Shown piece after piece: positions 44,731-56,597 of a stretch of 64,000 nucleotides of DNA. Under the pieces are notes generated by a model, which was not told where the DNA came from, did not search any database, and saw nothing but the letters and a program-made list of their open reading frames with translations. Location: NCBI GenBank assembly GCA_022711755.1, contig JAKLEA010000006.1:62001-126000 (forward strand), read 5' to 3'. Within the stretch, counting starts at the first letter, position 1; each line of letters opens with the position of its first letter. This stretch comes from Planctomycetota bacterium (GTDB taxonomy: Bacteria > Planctomycetota > Brocadiia > SM23-32 > JAKLEA01). Position numbers and translations under genes: made by a program.

Positions 44731-47700
44731 TCATCCCCCGCCAAACACAATCTCCAGCCTCGCCGGGGCGCCTTCTCTGTGTCGGCAGCGGACATAAAGC
44801 GTCCTTGCAGTCTCCGAATACTCCCACCCGTCAAGCGCCGACGGAAGATCATCGCGCTCCGGCAGGGGACGCCCGCCAAACATCACCTTCGACGGACGGG
44901 AGATTCCGGCTATCATCGTTCCGGACGCCTCCCCGGGCCAGAACGCGAGTTCAACGATCAGAGTATGGTCCTCCAGTTTCGCGTTTTGCACCCGCGCGCA
45001 GGACGTGACGTGAACGCGCCCCTTGTCCGTCCGCAGGACGATCGTGCGAACCTCCGTATCGCTCCCCTCAAGCGACATACGGTTCAGCAGAATGTCCTCC
45101 GGGTTTATGAACGGTCCGTTGTGGACCGTCATGCGCCGCCCCAGACTGTCCGGGTAGGTTCCGGTCCGCTTCCGGGCATCGTCGAAATCCAGCAACTGAC
45201 GCTCGCCGGAGATCGTTATCCCCTCGGCCAGTTGCGTCCAGGGGTAGCTGTGGTCGTATTGCGAGAGGCGCTGGAGCCAGTAGGCGTACACCAGGCTGCA
45301 CCACTGGACAGGCACGCCCATCCAGGAGTGCGTGAAGAAAGTCGTGCCGAAGACGGGGATCCCGGCGTAGAGCATCCAGGGCGGGACATTCCCATCCTGC
45401 CACATATAGTGGAAGCAAATGCCGGTTCTGGCCCAGTAGACGGCTTTTTCCAGGTACGCCGGATCGCCGACAGCCTCATATGCCTCAAGAAAGGCTGCAA
45501 GGCCATAGGCCGATCCGAGGACGTCCGGCTGGTAGATGGGGCACTCCCAGCCCTGCGCGCCGTGGGGGATGGAGAATCGCTCGTGGTAGGCCAGCGCGCG
45601 CCTGCCGCCCTCGATTGCGGGTTCATAGCCCGTCAGGCGCGCAATGCGCCACAGGCTGTAGGCGTTGCGTGAGACGATGCCCTGGGAGGCGTAATCCGGA
45701 TCGCCGAGGGCCTTGCGCTGCTCATCGGGCGAGAAGGACCACGCGCCGTCAGCGCGCTGGGAGCCTAGCAGGGCGTCTGCCTGCGCGACCAGCGCAGTTC
45801 GGGCGGCCCGCAGGTGGCCGGTGTAGAAGGCGGCGGAACCCCACATGATATGGCAGCAGGCTGGACTCTGCAGCCCGCCGGGGCCTTCATCCCGGAGGGT
45901 GTTGTTAAATATAAGGTCTGCGCGGCGTCGCGATGTCTGCCGGGCCAAGGGGTCGGCGGCGAGCTTGGAATCCATCCAAAGTAGCAGACCGAGTTGCGGG
46001 GCGTTAGCGGGCGCCCAGTCAATGCAATGTCGGGATTTCTGGGTCTGCCCATCCCATACTGTCTTCATAAGTCCTTCCCGGGCAATGTCATACGTCTTCT
46101 GCACCGGCCAGGGACGATCCGACGGGAGGGGCATGTGGAATTCGTCAAGCCAGGCATCAACCGCGCTCAGGCAGTCTTTCGGCTTGTCCAATAGAAGTTT
46201 TGCGCGAAGGGTCCACCGCCCATCCTTGTCCATGGGGCAGCCGGCGCCGGCAAGACGATCGTTTTCGGGCCGGAATTCCACCGGCGGCGGGAGGAAAAGC
46301 TCCATGAGGTGATTGTCCGCCTGCTCCACGAAATTCGGCGATGCAAAGGCCGCGCCGAGACCCTGATTCGCCCCGTCCCAGCGTTGCGCGCCGTCCCAGA
46401 GCAAAGCGACAAGGGCGGAATCGCTGCAAACGGCCATGAGCGGCATGGTGACCTTGAGCCTGTCCGGGGCAAGGCGGTTGCTGACAGGCGGTTTTGCGTC
46501 CCTTGTGCCGGAGCTATGCTCATCGGGGCCAAGGTATTCAAGCCCGGGGAACAGCGCCCCGCGTTTGCGCCAGCCGCCGAAACCGTCATTGACCCTGAGC
46601 GACGGCCCGGCAAAGCGGGAAACGGATGTCCCCTGCGGCGCGAAAAGCCTGTATTCAATATCCAGCATGGGCTTCCCGGCTCCAAGAATATAATCCGCCT
46701 CGGCGCGGAGCGATTTTTTCAACGGGGAGTCGAAATCCATCTTCAGGAGCAGTCTGGCAGTCTGCTCGGTTTTCTCCGTCGCCATCTCAACCGACACGAG
46801 CGGACACAAGACCGGCTCATCCTTCCGTTTAAGGCTGACATCGGTCGGCATCGGGGCAATCGCAACAGTTATCCATCGCTCTCCGTCTGCCACCTGATAG
46901 AATGCGGTCCATCGCTGTCCGGGCAATGTCGCGACGACCATGCGGCAGAGGTCATTCTGTATGACGGACAATTCCTTGTCGGACGTTGCCGACAGTCCCG
47001 GTTTCCTAGGCTCGAACAGGATCGGGGGCAGGTTGTCCACAAACGTCGGAAACTCTTTCATTACAAGGAGTTGCGCCCCGTCCCGAACTGCGGCGACAAG
47101 GGCGGTCCGCCCTGCTTCTCCGGACCTGACAATGCCCGATACGGTGCATTTTTCGCCTGGCCCGAGGGGATTCAGTTCGCCCGTCGTCGTTTCTGCGCCG
47201 CCGATGGCAAAGATCATTTCCGCCTGACCCGGTTCCCACGTGCCCAGGCCATCGTTGGACAGGACGGCGCGGACAGGGGCTTCGGAGCGGGGCTGAAGGG
47301 TTGCCAGGCCCAGAGACAGTTCCCCTATCCTCAACTGCGGCAGGTAGTTGGCAAAGATCAGCCGGTTGGCCGCAAACCCTTGCGCGCCTACGACCCGCAC
47401 TTGAGCGGCGCCGGGGGTTTTCGCGAGGTCATACTCGCCGAAGGTCCACTGACAACCCGGAGCGGGACGCAAAGGCAATGTTGCGACTTCGCCCACAGGC
47501 TGCCCCTCAGGTCCGAATCCCTGAATCTCCACAGAGCCGCCTTTTTCCGGGAGGGCGGCGGTCTGGCAGAAGATCATGCCTGACATCCCGGGCAGCGCTC
47601 CCTGGGAATCTGCCGGGATGCGGCGCATGAGGAGAATTTTCGGGGCGACGAAATGCGCCCAGTCGTAATTCTCGTTGCCTTCGACGGCGTTTGTGGCCAG

Positions 47701-48213
47701 TTGCAGCTCGGCGTCATCCTCGGAGAAGCGATCAAGGATTACTACGAAGGGGATCCCCTCGCTGGGGGGGTCAATGCGTTCCAATACCGTTTCTCCATTT
47801 ATACGAATGATATACTTTACCCCGTTGTGGCGATAAGCGTCCGTCTTCTTCCATACATAAGGGTCTGTGGCCGTCATGCCGGTAAGCAGCAGGGAGTAGC
47901 CGCGCGGAAGGCGGGGGAGCCTGAGCTTGTATGTGACGGTCGCGTCCCCGGATGCCGTCGGATGCAGATAAAGGACGGGGGATGCCCTTTCGCCCAGCAG
48001 TTCGGCCTCCTGGACCTGCACGGCCATGGTGTTGTTTGTTTTTGCTGAAGGAAATTCGCGCAGAAGGTCCGCGACGACCTGCGCGTCCGGCACAGCCATG
48101 CGGTCCAGAACCGGGGCCATGACGCGCCTCAACTGCTGGCGGCATCCCGCAAGGAGCAGCAGCGACGCGATAAGCGCTGTTGGCGCCAGTTTATTCCGGA
48201 ATCTGTTACGCAT
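44731..48213 (-). CDS. Large lipoprotein with toroid-like domain, function unknown
   Basis: 1160 residues. The signal sequence MRNRFRNKLAPTALIASLLLLAGC gives a lipidated Cys24. The N-terminal 400 residues are beta-rich and include CARDB-like segments (LGPGEKCTVSGIVRSGEAGRTALVAAV). The region from about residue 700 to 1000 looks like an (alpha/alpha)6 toroid seen in glycosidases and polysaccharide lyases (DPAYLEKAVYWARTGICFHY, GSAYGLAAFLEAYEAVGD). The last 100 residues form a beta domain (TARTLYVRCRHREGAPARLEIVF). I do not recognise a family. It could degrade or bind polysaccharide at the cell surface. The promoter region is shared with the divergent outer-membrane gene. Confidence 0.72.
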   Translation of the reverse strand: MRNRFRNKLAPTALIASLLLLAGCRQQLRRVMAPVLDRMAVPDAQVVADLLREFPSAKTNNTMAVQVQEAELLGERASPVLYLHPTASGDATVTYKLRLPRLPRGYSLLLTGMTATDPYVWKKTDAYRHNGVKYIIRINGETVLERIDPPSEGIPFVVILDRFSEDDAELQLATNAVEGNENYDWAHFVAPKILLMRRIPADSQGALPGMSGMIFCQTAALPEKGGSVEIQGFGPEGQPVGEVATLPLRPAPGCQWTFGEYDLAKTPGAAQVRVVGAQGFAANRLIFANYLPQLRIGELSLGLATLQPRSEAPVRAVLSNDGLGTWEPGQAEMIFAIGGAETTTGELNPLGPGEKCTVSGIVRSGEAGRTALVAAVRDGAQLLVMKEFPTFVDNLPPILFEPRKPGLSATSDKELSVIQNDLCRMVVATLPGQRWTAFYQVADGERWITVAIAPMPTDVSLKRKDEPVLCPLVSVEMATEKTEQTARLLLKMDFDSPLKKSLRAEADYILGAGKPMLDIEYRLFAPQGTSVSRFAGPSLRVNDGFGGWRKRGALFPGLEYLGPDEHSSGTRDAKPPVSNRLAPDRLKVTMPLMAVCSDSALVALLWDGAQRWDGANQGLGAAFASPNFVEQADNHLMELFLPPPVEFRPENDRLAGAGCPMDKDGRWTLRAKLLLDKPKDCLSAVDAWLDEFHMPLPSDRPWPVQKTYDIAREGLMKTVWDGQTQKSRHCIDWAPANAPQLGLLLWMDSKLAADPLARQTSRRRADLIFNNTLRDEGPGGLQSPACCHIMWGSAAFYTGHLRAARTALVAQADALLGSQRADGAWSFSPDEQRKALGDPDYASQGIVSRNAYSLWRIARLTGYEPAIEGGRRALAYHERFSIPHGAQGWECPIYQPDVLGSAYGLAAFLEAYEAVGDPAYLEKAVYWARTGICFHYMWQDGNVPPWMLYAGIPVFGTTFFTHSWMGVPVQWCSLVYAYWLQRLSQYDHSYPWTQLAEGITISGERQLLDFDDARKRTGTYPDSLGRRMTVHNGPFINPEDILLNRMSLEGSDTEVRTIVLRTDKGRVHVTSCARVQNAKLEDHTLIVELAFWPGEASGTMIAGISRPSKVMFGGRPLPERDDLPSALDGWEYSETARTLYVRCRHREGAPARLEIVFGGG

Positions 48214-48483
48214 AAGCGCTCCCCTTCGGGCCGGAGAATCGGGGCGGCAAGGCCAGGCCCGGCTACAAGAGCAGGATACATCTTGAAGGTTGGAAATGTC
48301 AAATATGGTTCATAATGGGCCGCGCCGCGCCCACGCCGCGGGCAGCGGCGCAGAGGGCTTGATTTTCGGGCATTTCTTGACTTGGAGTCGCCGGGATGGT
48401 AGATGCTTGGGCTTCCGGGCGGCGGCGGCGGGCGCATTTACGGGAAAAGCCGCCCCGTCCGATTTCAGAAGGAGAATACGCAG

Positions 48484-49563
48484 ATGTCCCGAGCGTTGAC
48501 AATAGCGACAGTTCTTGCCCTTGCGCTGGCCGGCCGGTTCGCCGGTTCGGCGGCGGCCCAGGGCGCGCCGACCATGCCGGTCCCGACCGGGGCGGTCAAT
48601 GAAATGGCCGTGCTGCCATTCGGGCCGGCGCGCATCGTCACGCGCAACATCTTTGACGTGATCGTCGCCCCGCCGGTGATGCCCGCCGGACCGTTCACAA
48701 GCGGCGAGGAGGAAGCTCCAGACAGGCAGACCGTCATTCCACCCCGGTTCGAGTGGGAGGGATTCGATTACGACGACGAGGGGAACAGGCACGGGTGGCC
48801 GTCCCTGAGGGGCGATCGCTACGGCGGCGTGGTATTGGGCTTCGTTGAGAAACGCAAGCGCTTCACCTACGGGCTGATCGTTCCGTATCATAGAGTCAGC
48901 GCAAAGACAAGCGTACGCATTCAGCAGACCATTCCCGATCCGACGACTCCGATGATGATTGACGCAAGCGGAGACATAGAGGCGGACATTGAGGCTTTCG
49001 GGGTCGGCGGATTCGCAAGTTATGACGTTCTGAGCGAGAAGGAAGCCCAGCCCGCGACGGTGACGGCCGGGGCGGCGGCGGGGTGGCTGATGACGCGCCA
49101 GGACGTCAGGGCGAATTACGCGGTCGGTTACTCATCCCCGGCAACGTCCGGCAATGATTACCAGTCCCGCAGGGACCACGACGACCGGAATACCGGGGTT
49201 GCCGGGCCGTTTCTGAACGCGCGCAAGGACCTGGGCGTCGTAACCGTGGGATTGGCGGGGCTTTACCTGGCGTCCGTGACGGACAATTCGGACAGTTGGG
49301 TTTCCCACGAGGTTATCTACTCTCCATACGTCGCCGCGCCGGTGACGGACCGCGTGACGGTCTCGGTTTCGGGCGCGAGGGTGGACATTCTGAAGGACGA
49401 GCGGGGGCCGAGCGGGTTCCCGAGCCATTATTACATGGTCACGGGACAGATGGCGGTAGGCATAACGCCCACCGTGAAGGCATTTGCCGGCGCGCGCCGG
49501 ATGCTGGGCGTGGAGGATTACCGTTCGGACAGCGTCTTCGGCGGATTGGAAATCGTCTTTTGA
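48484..49563 (+). CDS. Secreted outer-membrane beta-barrel-like protein
   Basis: 359 residues from the ATG at 48484, with AAGGAG 9 nt upstream. A signal peptide ends at GSAAAQG (about residue 26). From about residue 90 on, alternating hydrophobic strands appear (YGGVVLGFVEKRKRFTYGLIVPY, GVVTVGLAGLYLASV, VTVSVSGARVDIL) and the last residue is Phe after VFGGLEIV, the usual C-terminal signal for barrel assembly. It resembles autotransporter-barrel or unclassified barrel proteins. The role is unknown. It is divergent from the large lipoprotein, with 270 nt between their starts. Confidence 0.72.
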   Translation: MSRALTIATVLALALAGRFAGSAAAQGAPTMPVPTGAVNEMAVLPFGPARIVTRNIFDVIVAPPVMPAGPFTSGEEEAPDRQTVIPPRFEWEGFDYDDEGNRHGWPSLRGDRYGGVVLGFVEKRKRFTYGLIVPYHRVSAKTSVRIQQTIPDPTTPMMIDASGDIEADIEAFGVGGFASYDVLSEKEAQPATVTAGAAAGWLMTRQDVRANYAVGYSSPATSGNDYQSRRDHDDRNTGVAGPFLNARKDLGVVTVGLAGLYLASVTDNSDSWVSHEVIYSPYVAAPVTDRVTVSVSGARVDILKDERGPSGFPSHYYMVTGQMAVGITPTVKAFAGARRMLGVEDYRSDSVFGGLEIVF

Positions 49564-49587
49564 GCGGACTTTTTTCAGAATAATTGC

Positions 49588-49616
49588 TTGACATGAAGCA
49601 AACAACCTGCTCCAAT
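49588..49616 (+). promoter_or_regulatory. Promoter and inverted repeat before the prepilin-like gene
   Basis: TTGACA at 49588-49593 and TCCAAT at 49611-49616 are 17 nt apart. The -35 box lies inside the inverted repeat TTGCTT (49584-49589) and AAGCAA (49596-49601), which could bind a regulator. The gene starts at 49713, about 90 nt after the expected transcription start. Confidence 0.55.
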
Positions 49617-49712
49617 GGATACAGGTGCGGGAATGTGAGGGGGCGTGCGGAGAAACTGGGTTGGAATCAGGAATTTTCTAAACGGGTTTCAGTTGTTGCG
49701 AGGAGTCGAATC

Positions 49713-51044
49713 ATGACAAGAAGTAGACGCGGTTTTACGTTGATTGAGCTCCTGGTGGTGATCGCGATCATCGCCATCCTGGCAGGGATGCTGTTGCCCG
49801 CGCTGGCTGCCGCGCGAAACAGCGCCAGGACGAGCAAGTGCTTGAGCAACCAGAAACAGGTAGGGGTTGCCATCAACCTTTACAGCAGCCAGAATGACGC
49901 CTCCCCTCCGGGCATCCTGTGCGCCCGCATGTCGCCGGACTGGAAGAGGACGGCCACTCAGGAAGGCGGCTTCGATTTGCTCGGATATGTGTGGCTGATC
50001 GGTTTCGTGGGCAAGGCCCTTATCATGAATAAGGACGGCATACCCACAAGCAGCAAGTACTTCTCAGACTATCTGGACGCGTGGCTGAGCCAGAGCCTGC
50101 GGACACAGCTCCAGCCGTTCATTTCCGGTTCGACCGGCCAGATTGTTGTGGCCACCACCGGGCAGACCACGTCATCATCATCGGCTGAAAAGGAAACCAT
50201 TTTCCGATGTCCGGCCGACACGGAATGGTCAACCAACTTCCAATTTCCTTTCGACCCCGGCCCAACCGATAACTATAACGATGACAAAAGGGACCTTTAC
50301 TCCATCGTGTCAGGCAACATGCCTGGCGTTTCTTTGACTCCACAGGTTTTGGCGCGCATAGAGCAAAGCTACATGTATGCCAGCGTGGCCACTCACGGCT
50401 GCATGGCGGGAGACATGACAGGCGGATCCGCAGCGGAATTCGCCGCTGATGTGATTGGCAGCCTGGGAGCGGCAGATCCCGAGGATTTGCTTGATGACCT
50501 CATCAATGGCGTGTATGACCAGGAACTCAGAACGAACGAAGTGTTGCAGATAAAGCCAATGCCTCCCGGCAAGCAGGGCGCCAACGGTGTGCCGAATGTT
50601 TATGACATGACCTCTGAGACACCGGTTTATTCCACGCTTCGCGGAAGACACCGGGTTGCGATCAAACGCTCGGCCAGCAAGCCCATGGTTTGCGACGTCG
50701 GCATGTACAGGGAAGACAACGGCCCTAAAGAGACGCGAAACGACAACTATGCCAATCCGATCAAAAGCAGTTACGGCTGGCACAACAAGTCCCGCACGAA
50801 CGTCCTCTGGGCTGACGGTCACTCCTCAACCCCGGAGGCCGGCTGGTGGGACAAGTATCCGCCGGCGGGCGGACCGATGTGCGTCGGTCTTTACGGCGCC
50901 GACGCGCAGTACATGTCCTTCCCCTGCAACGTCCTGGATTTCTGGACCTATGACGCAACCAAGGAAACCACCTATCCCGGATGGAACGAGAGAGTCTTCT
51001 CCGAATACTGCCTCTATAACGATGACGTCAAGAGGATGAAGTAA
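49713..51044 (+). CDS. Orphan prepilin-like (type II secretion pseudopilin) protein
   Basis: 443 residues from the ATG at 49713. The leader MTRSRRG is cut before [18 protein letters not shown], the class III prepilin signal, with Glu5 of the mature form present. The body ([21 protein letters not shown] onward) and the end motif [18 protein letters not shown] (His, 10 residues, Asp-Gly) are hallmarks of the large pilin-like family expanded in Lentisphaerota, Verrucomicrobiota and Planctomycetota. Its biological role is unknown; it may be a surface or periplasmic protein. It has its own promoter and a strong terminator at 51071-51108, so it is transcribed alone. Confidence 0.92.
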   Translation: MTRSRRGFTLIELLVVIAIIAILAGMLLPALAAARNSARTSKCLSNQKQVGVAINLYSSQNDASPPGILCARMSPDWKRTATQEGGFDLLGYVWLIGFVGKALIMNKDGIPTSSKYFSDYLDAWLSQSLRTQLQPFISGSTGQIVVATTGQTTSSSSAEKETIFRCPADTEWSTNFQFPFDPGPTDNYNDDKRDLYSIVSGNMPGVSLTPQVLARIEQSYMYASVATHGCMAGDMTGGSAAEFAADVIGSLGAADPEDLLDDLINGVYDQELRTNEVLQIKPMPPGKQGANGVPNVYDMTSETPVYSTLRGRHRVAIKRSASKPMVCDVGMYREDNGPKETRNDNYANPIKSSYGWHNKSRTNVLWADGHSSTPEAGWWDKYPPAGGPMCVGLYGADAQYMSFPCNVLDFWTYDATKETTYPGWNERVFSEYCLYNDDVKRMK

Positions 51045-51070
51045 CGAGAAGCGTTTGTTGACGCAAACAG

Positions 51071-51108
51071 GGAGAACGGGATCTTCAGTCCCGTTCTCCT
51101 TTTCTTTT
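51071..51108 (+). terminator. Strong intrinsic terminator
   Basis: GGAGAACGGGA (51071-51081) pairs perfectly with TCCCGTTCTCC (51089-51099) over a 7-nt loop, followed by TTTTCTTTT. It is 26 nt after the prepilin-like stop. Confidence 0.93.
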
Positions 51109-51230
51109 AACATTTGCATCCGCCTTCCGGCGCGGGGAGAATCCGATCTTGCGAATGCCGGGCGGCGAGTTTCAAGTCCGCCCGGAATCGCGCCAACGCC
51201 GGTTTAACTCCTCTCCCGGATGAGTAAGAT

Positions 51231-52598
51231 ATGAGCGCTGAATGTGAATTAACTCCAAAGACCGTGCCTCATGTTCTGACCGCGCACAGGCGCATAGTCA
51301 CGCCCATACCGCCGCCGGAAAGTCTGCCGCTGCTGGAGCAACTGAGGCGGGAAGAGCCGCGATGCATGACCGGGCAGCCGCCCATCGTATGGGAGACGGC
51401 TGAAGGTTTCCTCGTCCGCGACCCCTACGGCAACCAGTGGATAGATTTTTCCAGCGGAGTGCTGATAACGAACGCGGGGCATGGGCGGAAGGAAATAGCC
51501 GACGCGATTACCGCCCAGGCGCAGGCGCCGCTGTTGACCAGCTATTGCTTCCCGAACCGGGCGCGGGCGGCGCTTGTCCACAGGCTGGTTGAACTGTCGC
51601 CGCCGGGGCTTGACAATGTCTTTCTTCTCTCGACGGGGTCGGAGACTGTTGAGTGCGCCATCAAGCTGGGGCGCGCGCGGGGAATATCCCTTGGCGGTCA
51701 CGGAAAGACTATAGTGGTGTCATTTGACCGCGCTTTCCACGGGCGCACGCTCGGATCGCAGATGATCGGCGGTTTTCCGGCGCTGAAGGAATGGATCGCC
51801 AACCTGGACCCGGGCATGGTTCAGGTTCCGTTCCCGGACGGATATCACACTCCCGACACTGATTTCGGGCTGTTTGAAAGAACGCTGGAGCAGAAACGCG
51901 TTGCCCCCGAGGCCGTATGCGCGGTTATCATGGAAACATATCAGGGCAGCGGGGCCAGCTTTGCTCCGGCGGAATATGTCAGGGAATTGCGCCGCTGGTG
52001 CGACGCGCATGACGCAGTCCTTGTGATGGACGAGGTGCAGGCCGGTTTTGGGCGAACGGGACCGTTCTGGGGCTTTGAGCATTACGGGATCGTTCCGGAC
52101 CTGATGTGCCTGGGCAAGGGGATAAGCTCATCTCTGCCGATTTCAGCCATTATCGGGCGGCGGAAGATAATGGACCTGTTCGGGCCGGGTTCCATGACCA
52201 GCACGCATTCCGGCAATCCGGTATGCTGCGCGGCAGCGCTGGCCAATATAGAACTGCTGCTCGCGGAGGACCTTCCGGGCAACTCGCGCCGCGTCGGGGA
52301 AGCGCTGCATAAGGAACTGGGGCGGATTGCGAAACGATTTGAGGACCGCATTGGCGCAGTGCACGGCAAAGGGCTGGCAGTCGGGATTCACTGCCGGACG
52401 GCAAAGGACGGCAAACCTGACGGCGAACTGGCGCGAAAGGTCGTGGAGGGTTGCGTGGAGCGCGGAGTAATGCTTTTCAACCCGGTGGGGGTGGGTGGTT
52501 CGACGATTAAGATCTGCCCTCCATTGTGCATTACCGAGGACGCTTCGCTGGAGGCGGCGGGGGTGGTTGAGGAGGCGTTTGAAGCGGCGCTTGATTGA
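51231..52598 (+). CDS. Class III aminotransferase (GabT/acetylornithine-type)
   Basis: 455 residues. The PLP lysine is Lys296 in CLGKGISSSLPISA and the pyridine-binding aspartate is Asp267 in VLVMDEVQAGFGRTGPFWGFEHY, both in the family pattern. GSETVECAIKLGR and SFDRAFHGRT cover the phosphate-binding region. The nearest groups are 4-aminobutyrate and similar omega-amino acid aminotransferases, though the donor cannot be fixed. The gene stands alone between the prepilin terminator and the TetR operon. The ATG at 51231 has only a weak ribosome site. Confidence 0.92.
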   Translation: MSAECELTPKTVPHVLTAHRRIVTPIPPPESLPLLEQLRREEPRCMTGQPPIVWETAEGFLVRDPYGNQWIDFSSGVLITNAGHGRKEIADAITAQAQAPLLTSYCFPNRARAALVHRLVELSPPGLDNVFLLSTGSETVECAIKLGRARGISLGGHGKTIVVSFDRAFHGRTLGSQMIGGFPALKEWIANLDPGMVQVPFPDGYHTPDTDFGLFERTLEQKRVAPEAVCAVIMETYQGSGASFAPAEYVRELRRWCDAHDAVLVMDEVQAGFGRTGPFWGFEHYGIVPDLMCLGKGISSSLPISAIIGRRKIMDLFGPGSMTSTHSGNPVCCAAALANIELLLAEDLPGNSRRVGEALHKELGRIAKRFEDRIGAVHGKGLAVGIHCRTAKDGKPDGELARKVVEGCVERGVMLFNPVGVGGSTIKICPPLCITEDASLEAAGVVEEAFEAALD

Positions 52599-52635
52599 TC
52601 TCCGCGCCCGGCGGCAAATGAATAAGCGCGAGTAT

Positions 52636-52731
52636 CCGGTCAGTGAAGGGAGCGTTTATATGCCAGCCACTTGCAGGGGTCGGGTTTGAAACCCGCCCCT
52701 ACCATGCCACGCGCCCGTGACGGACGCCGCA
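52636..52731. repeat. Dispersed repeat, copy 2
   Basis: A 96-nt copy of the repeat at 29432-29525. The central palindrome (about 52672-52701) is slightly imperfect here because GGGGTCGG replaces GGGGCGG in one arm, with CGGGTTTGAAACCCG at 52681-52695 still perfect. It lies between the aminotransferase and the TetR promoter. Confidence 0.8.
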
Positions 52732-52751
52732 CAAACGCGACTTAAACACGG

Positions 52752-52803
52752 TTGACACGAGTCGTGTCATGCGGCATTATAAATGACCGGACGGTCGGTC
52801 ATT
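52752..52803 (+). promoter_or_regulatory. Promoter and operators of the TetR-efflux operon
   Basis: TTGACA at 52752-52757 and CATTAT at 52775-52780 are 17 nt apart. Two dyads are present. GACACGA, G, TCGTGTC (52754-52768) overlaps the -35 box, and AATGACCG (52782-52789) with CGGTCATT (52796-52803) lies just after the -10 box, containing ACCG-GA-CGGT typical of TetR-type operators. The TetR gene starts at 52823, so it most likely represses itself and the efflux genes. Confidence 0.72.
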
Positions 52804-52822
52804 TTTCTTTGAAGGGATTCGC

Positions 52823-53476
52823 ATGAGTCCGATAAAGGTTGACGTCGAGGAGAAGAAGCGGCAGATCCTGCTGGCCGCCGCCCGTGTCTTCGCGTCAAGC
52901 GGATTCCAGGCCAGCACGGTCGCCGCCGTCGCCCGCAAGGCCGGCGTATCCAAGGGCAGCATCTACGACTATTTCAAAAGCAAGCGCGAGATGTTCGTGA
53001 TGCTCGTGCAGGAGATGCTGCGCCAGGACGCCGAGGAGATAAGCAAAATAGCGACCGGGGCGGGTTCCGCGCGGGAGAAGATCGAGTCGGTCTTCGAGTC
53101 GTGGGTGGCCAAAGCGCGGGAGTGGCAGGAGTTGAGCGGGCTGATGCTGGAGTTCTGGGCGGAGGCTTCGCAGGGGGAACGCAGCGGCTCCCTTTCCCGT
53201 TTCTTCAACAAGAGTTACAAGGATTACCACAGGATGCTGAAGGGGCTGCTGGACGAGGGCATCAGCAACGGCGAGTTCCGGGCGGACACGGACTGCGACC
53301 AGACGGCGGCGATGGTGATCGCGTGCCTTGACGGCGTTCTGCTGCAGAGCGCGCTGGACAGGCGGCTGGGCGAGGTCGGCCCGCTGAAGGACACATTTCT
53401 GCAATTTCTCCTGCAGGGGATCGCCCGGCCGGGCGACGCCCCCGCGGGAACATCACGAAAAGGCGCAAGAAGATGA
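52823..53476 (+). CDS. TetR/AcrR-family transcriptional repressor
   Basis: 217 residues. The N-terminal HTH spans about residues 10-55 (QILLAAARVFASSGFQASTVAAVARKAGVSKGSIYDYFKSK), the standard TetR pattern. The C-terminal ligand domain is variable and gives no ligand. GAAGGGA precedes the ATG. Its stop overlaps the HlyD start (ATGA at 53473-53476). Together with the dyads at 52754-52803 this makes self-regulation very likely. The order TetR, HlyD, ABC, permease, permease matches E. coli cecR-ybhGFSR. Confidence 0.95.
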   Translation: MSPIKVDVEEKKRQILLAAARVFASSGFQASTVAAVARKAGVSKGSIYDYFKSKREMFVMLVQEMLRQDAEEISKIATGAGSAREKIESVFESWVAKAREWQELSGLMLEFWAEASQGERSGSLSRFFNKSYKDYHRMLKGLLDEGISNGEFRADTDCDQTAAMVIACLDGVLLQSALDRRLGEVGPLKDTFLQFLLQGIARPGDAPAGTSRKGARR

Positions 53477-54647
53477 GCGGACGCGCGGTGAAAAAGATGT
53501 TTGTCTGGGCGGCCATAGCAGGCGTCGCGGCTGCGGTGATCTACTACGGCATGCAGGACGAGCTTACGAAGGTGAGCAAGGAGGGCCTGCTGGTCGCCTC
53601 CGGGCGCATCGAGGGCACGGAGGTGCGCCCAGGCTCAAGGATGGCCGGGCGCGTGGTCGAAGTGCTCTTTGAGGAAGGCCGCCAGGTCGAGAAGGGGCAA
53701 GCGCTGGTCCGGATTGAATCCGACCAGATGAAGCTGGGCACCATGTGGGCGGAATCCGAGCTTCGCAAGGGCATGAGCCAGCTTGCCGCCGGGATGAAGC
53801 AGCTTGAAATGGCGGCGGAGCAGGCGACGCTGGCGCAGACGCAGCTTGAGCTTGCGCAGGAGACGGTCCCCCTGCAGATCGAGGGCGCGGAAAAGGCGCG
53901 GGAGGCCGCCCGGGCGAATGTCGAGCAGGCGAAGGCGCAGATGGAATACGCCAAGGCGACGTTCGGCAGGGCCAGCACACTGGAGAAGTCGAAGGTCGCG
54001 CCGACGGAGGCGTTGGACATGGCGCAGGCGCAGTTCGGCGTGACGAGGGCTATGGTGGACGGGGCGGAGAAGCTTGTGGCGCAGGCGGAGGCCGCGCTCA
54101 AAGGCGCGAAGGCCGGCGAGAAACAGATCGCGATGGCCGCCGCTCAATTGCGGCAGGCCAGGCTTCAGGTGGAGGCCGGGAAACACCAGTGCGATGCGGG
54201 CGAGGCGTCGGTGGATTCCGCGCGCGCGATGGTCGCAATAGCAAAGAGCGCGGAAAACGATTGCGAAATCCGGTCCCCCATCAGCGGCGTCGCCGTGGCC
54301 AGGCTTGTGGAGCCGGGCGAAATCCTCTCCGGATCCAGCCCCGTGGCCGTCATCGTGGACATGGACAAACTGCACCTGAAGGTCTACATCCCTTCGGCGG
54401 AGGCCGGGCAGGTGAAGCTGAACGACCGGGTCCGCGTATATCCCGACGCGATGCCGGACAAGGCATTCGAGGCATACGTCGCGGATGTGAGCCAGCAGGC
54501 GGAGTTCACGCCCAAGAACGTGGAGACGCGCGAGCAGCGCACGCGGCTGGTCTTCGGCGTAAAACTCGCGTTCAAGGACAACGCTGACCGGCAGCTCAAG
54601 CCGGGGATGCCCGCAGAGGCCGTGATACGCTGGAAGGAAAACGTCGA

Positions 54648-54675
<28 letters not shown>
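53473..54675 (+). CDS. HlyD-family efflux periplasmic adaptor (YbhG-like)
   Basis: 400 residues. One membrane helix at residues 6-23 (MFVWAAIAGVAAAVIYYG) anchors it. Lipoyl-like halves flank a long Ala/Gln/Glu-rich coiled-coil hairpin at about 85-255, and RSPISGVAVARLVEPGEILSG is the returning lipoyl motif. The C-terminal beta barrel ends at residue 395. It would link the inner-membrane ABC exporter to an outer-membrane channel; no TolC-like gene is in the window. The last 28 nt overlap the ABC gene start. The unusual Ala-rich hairpin is longer than the shortest family members. Confidence 0.93.
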
Positions 54676-56597
<1,922 letters not shown>

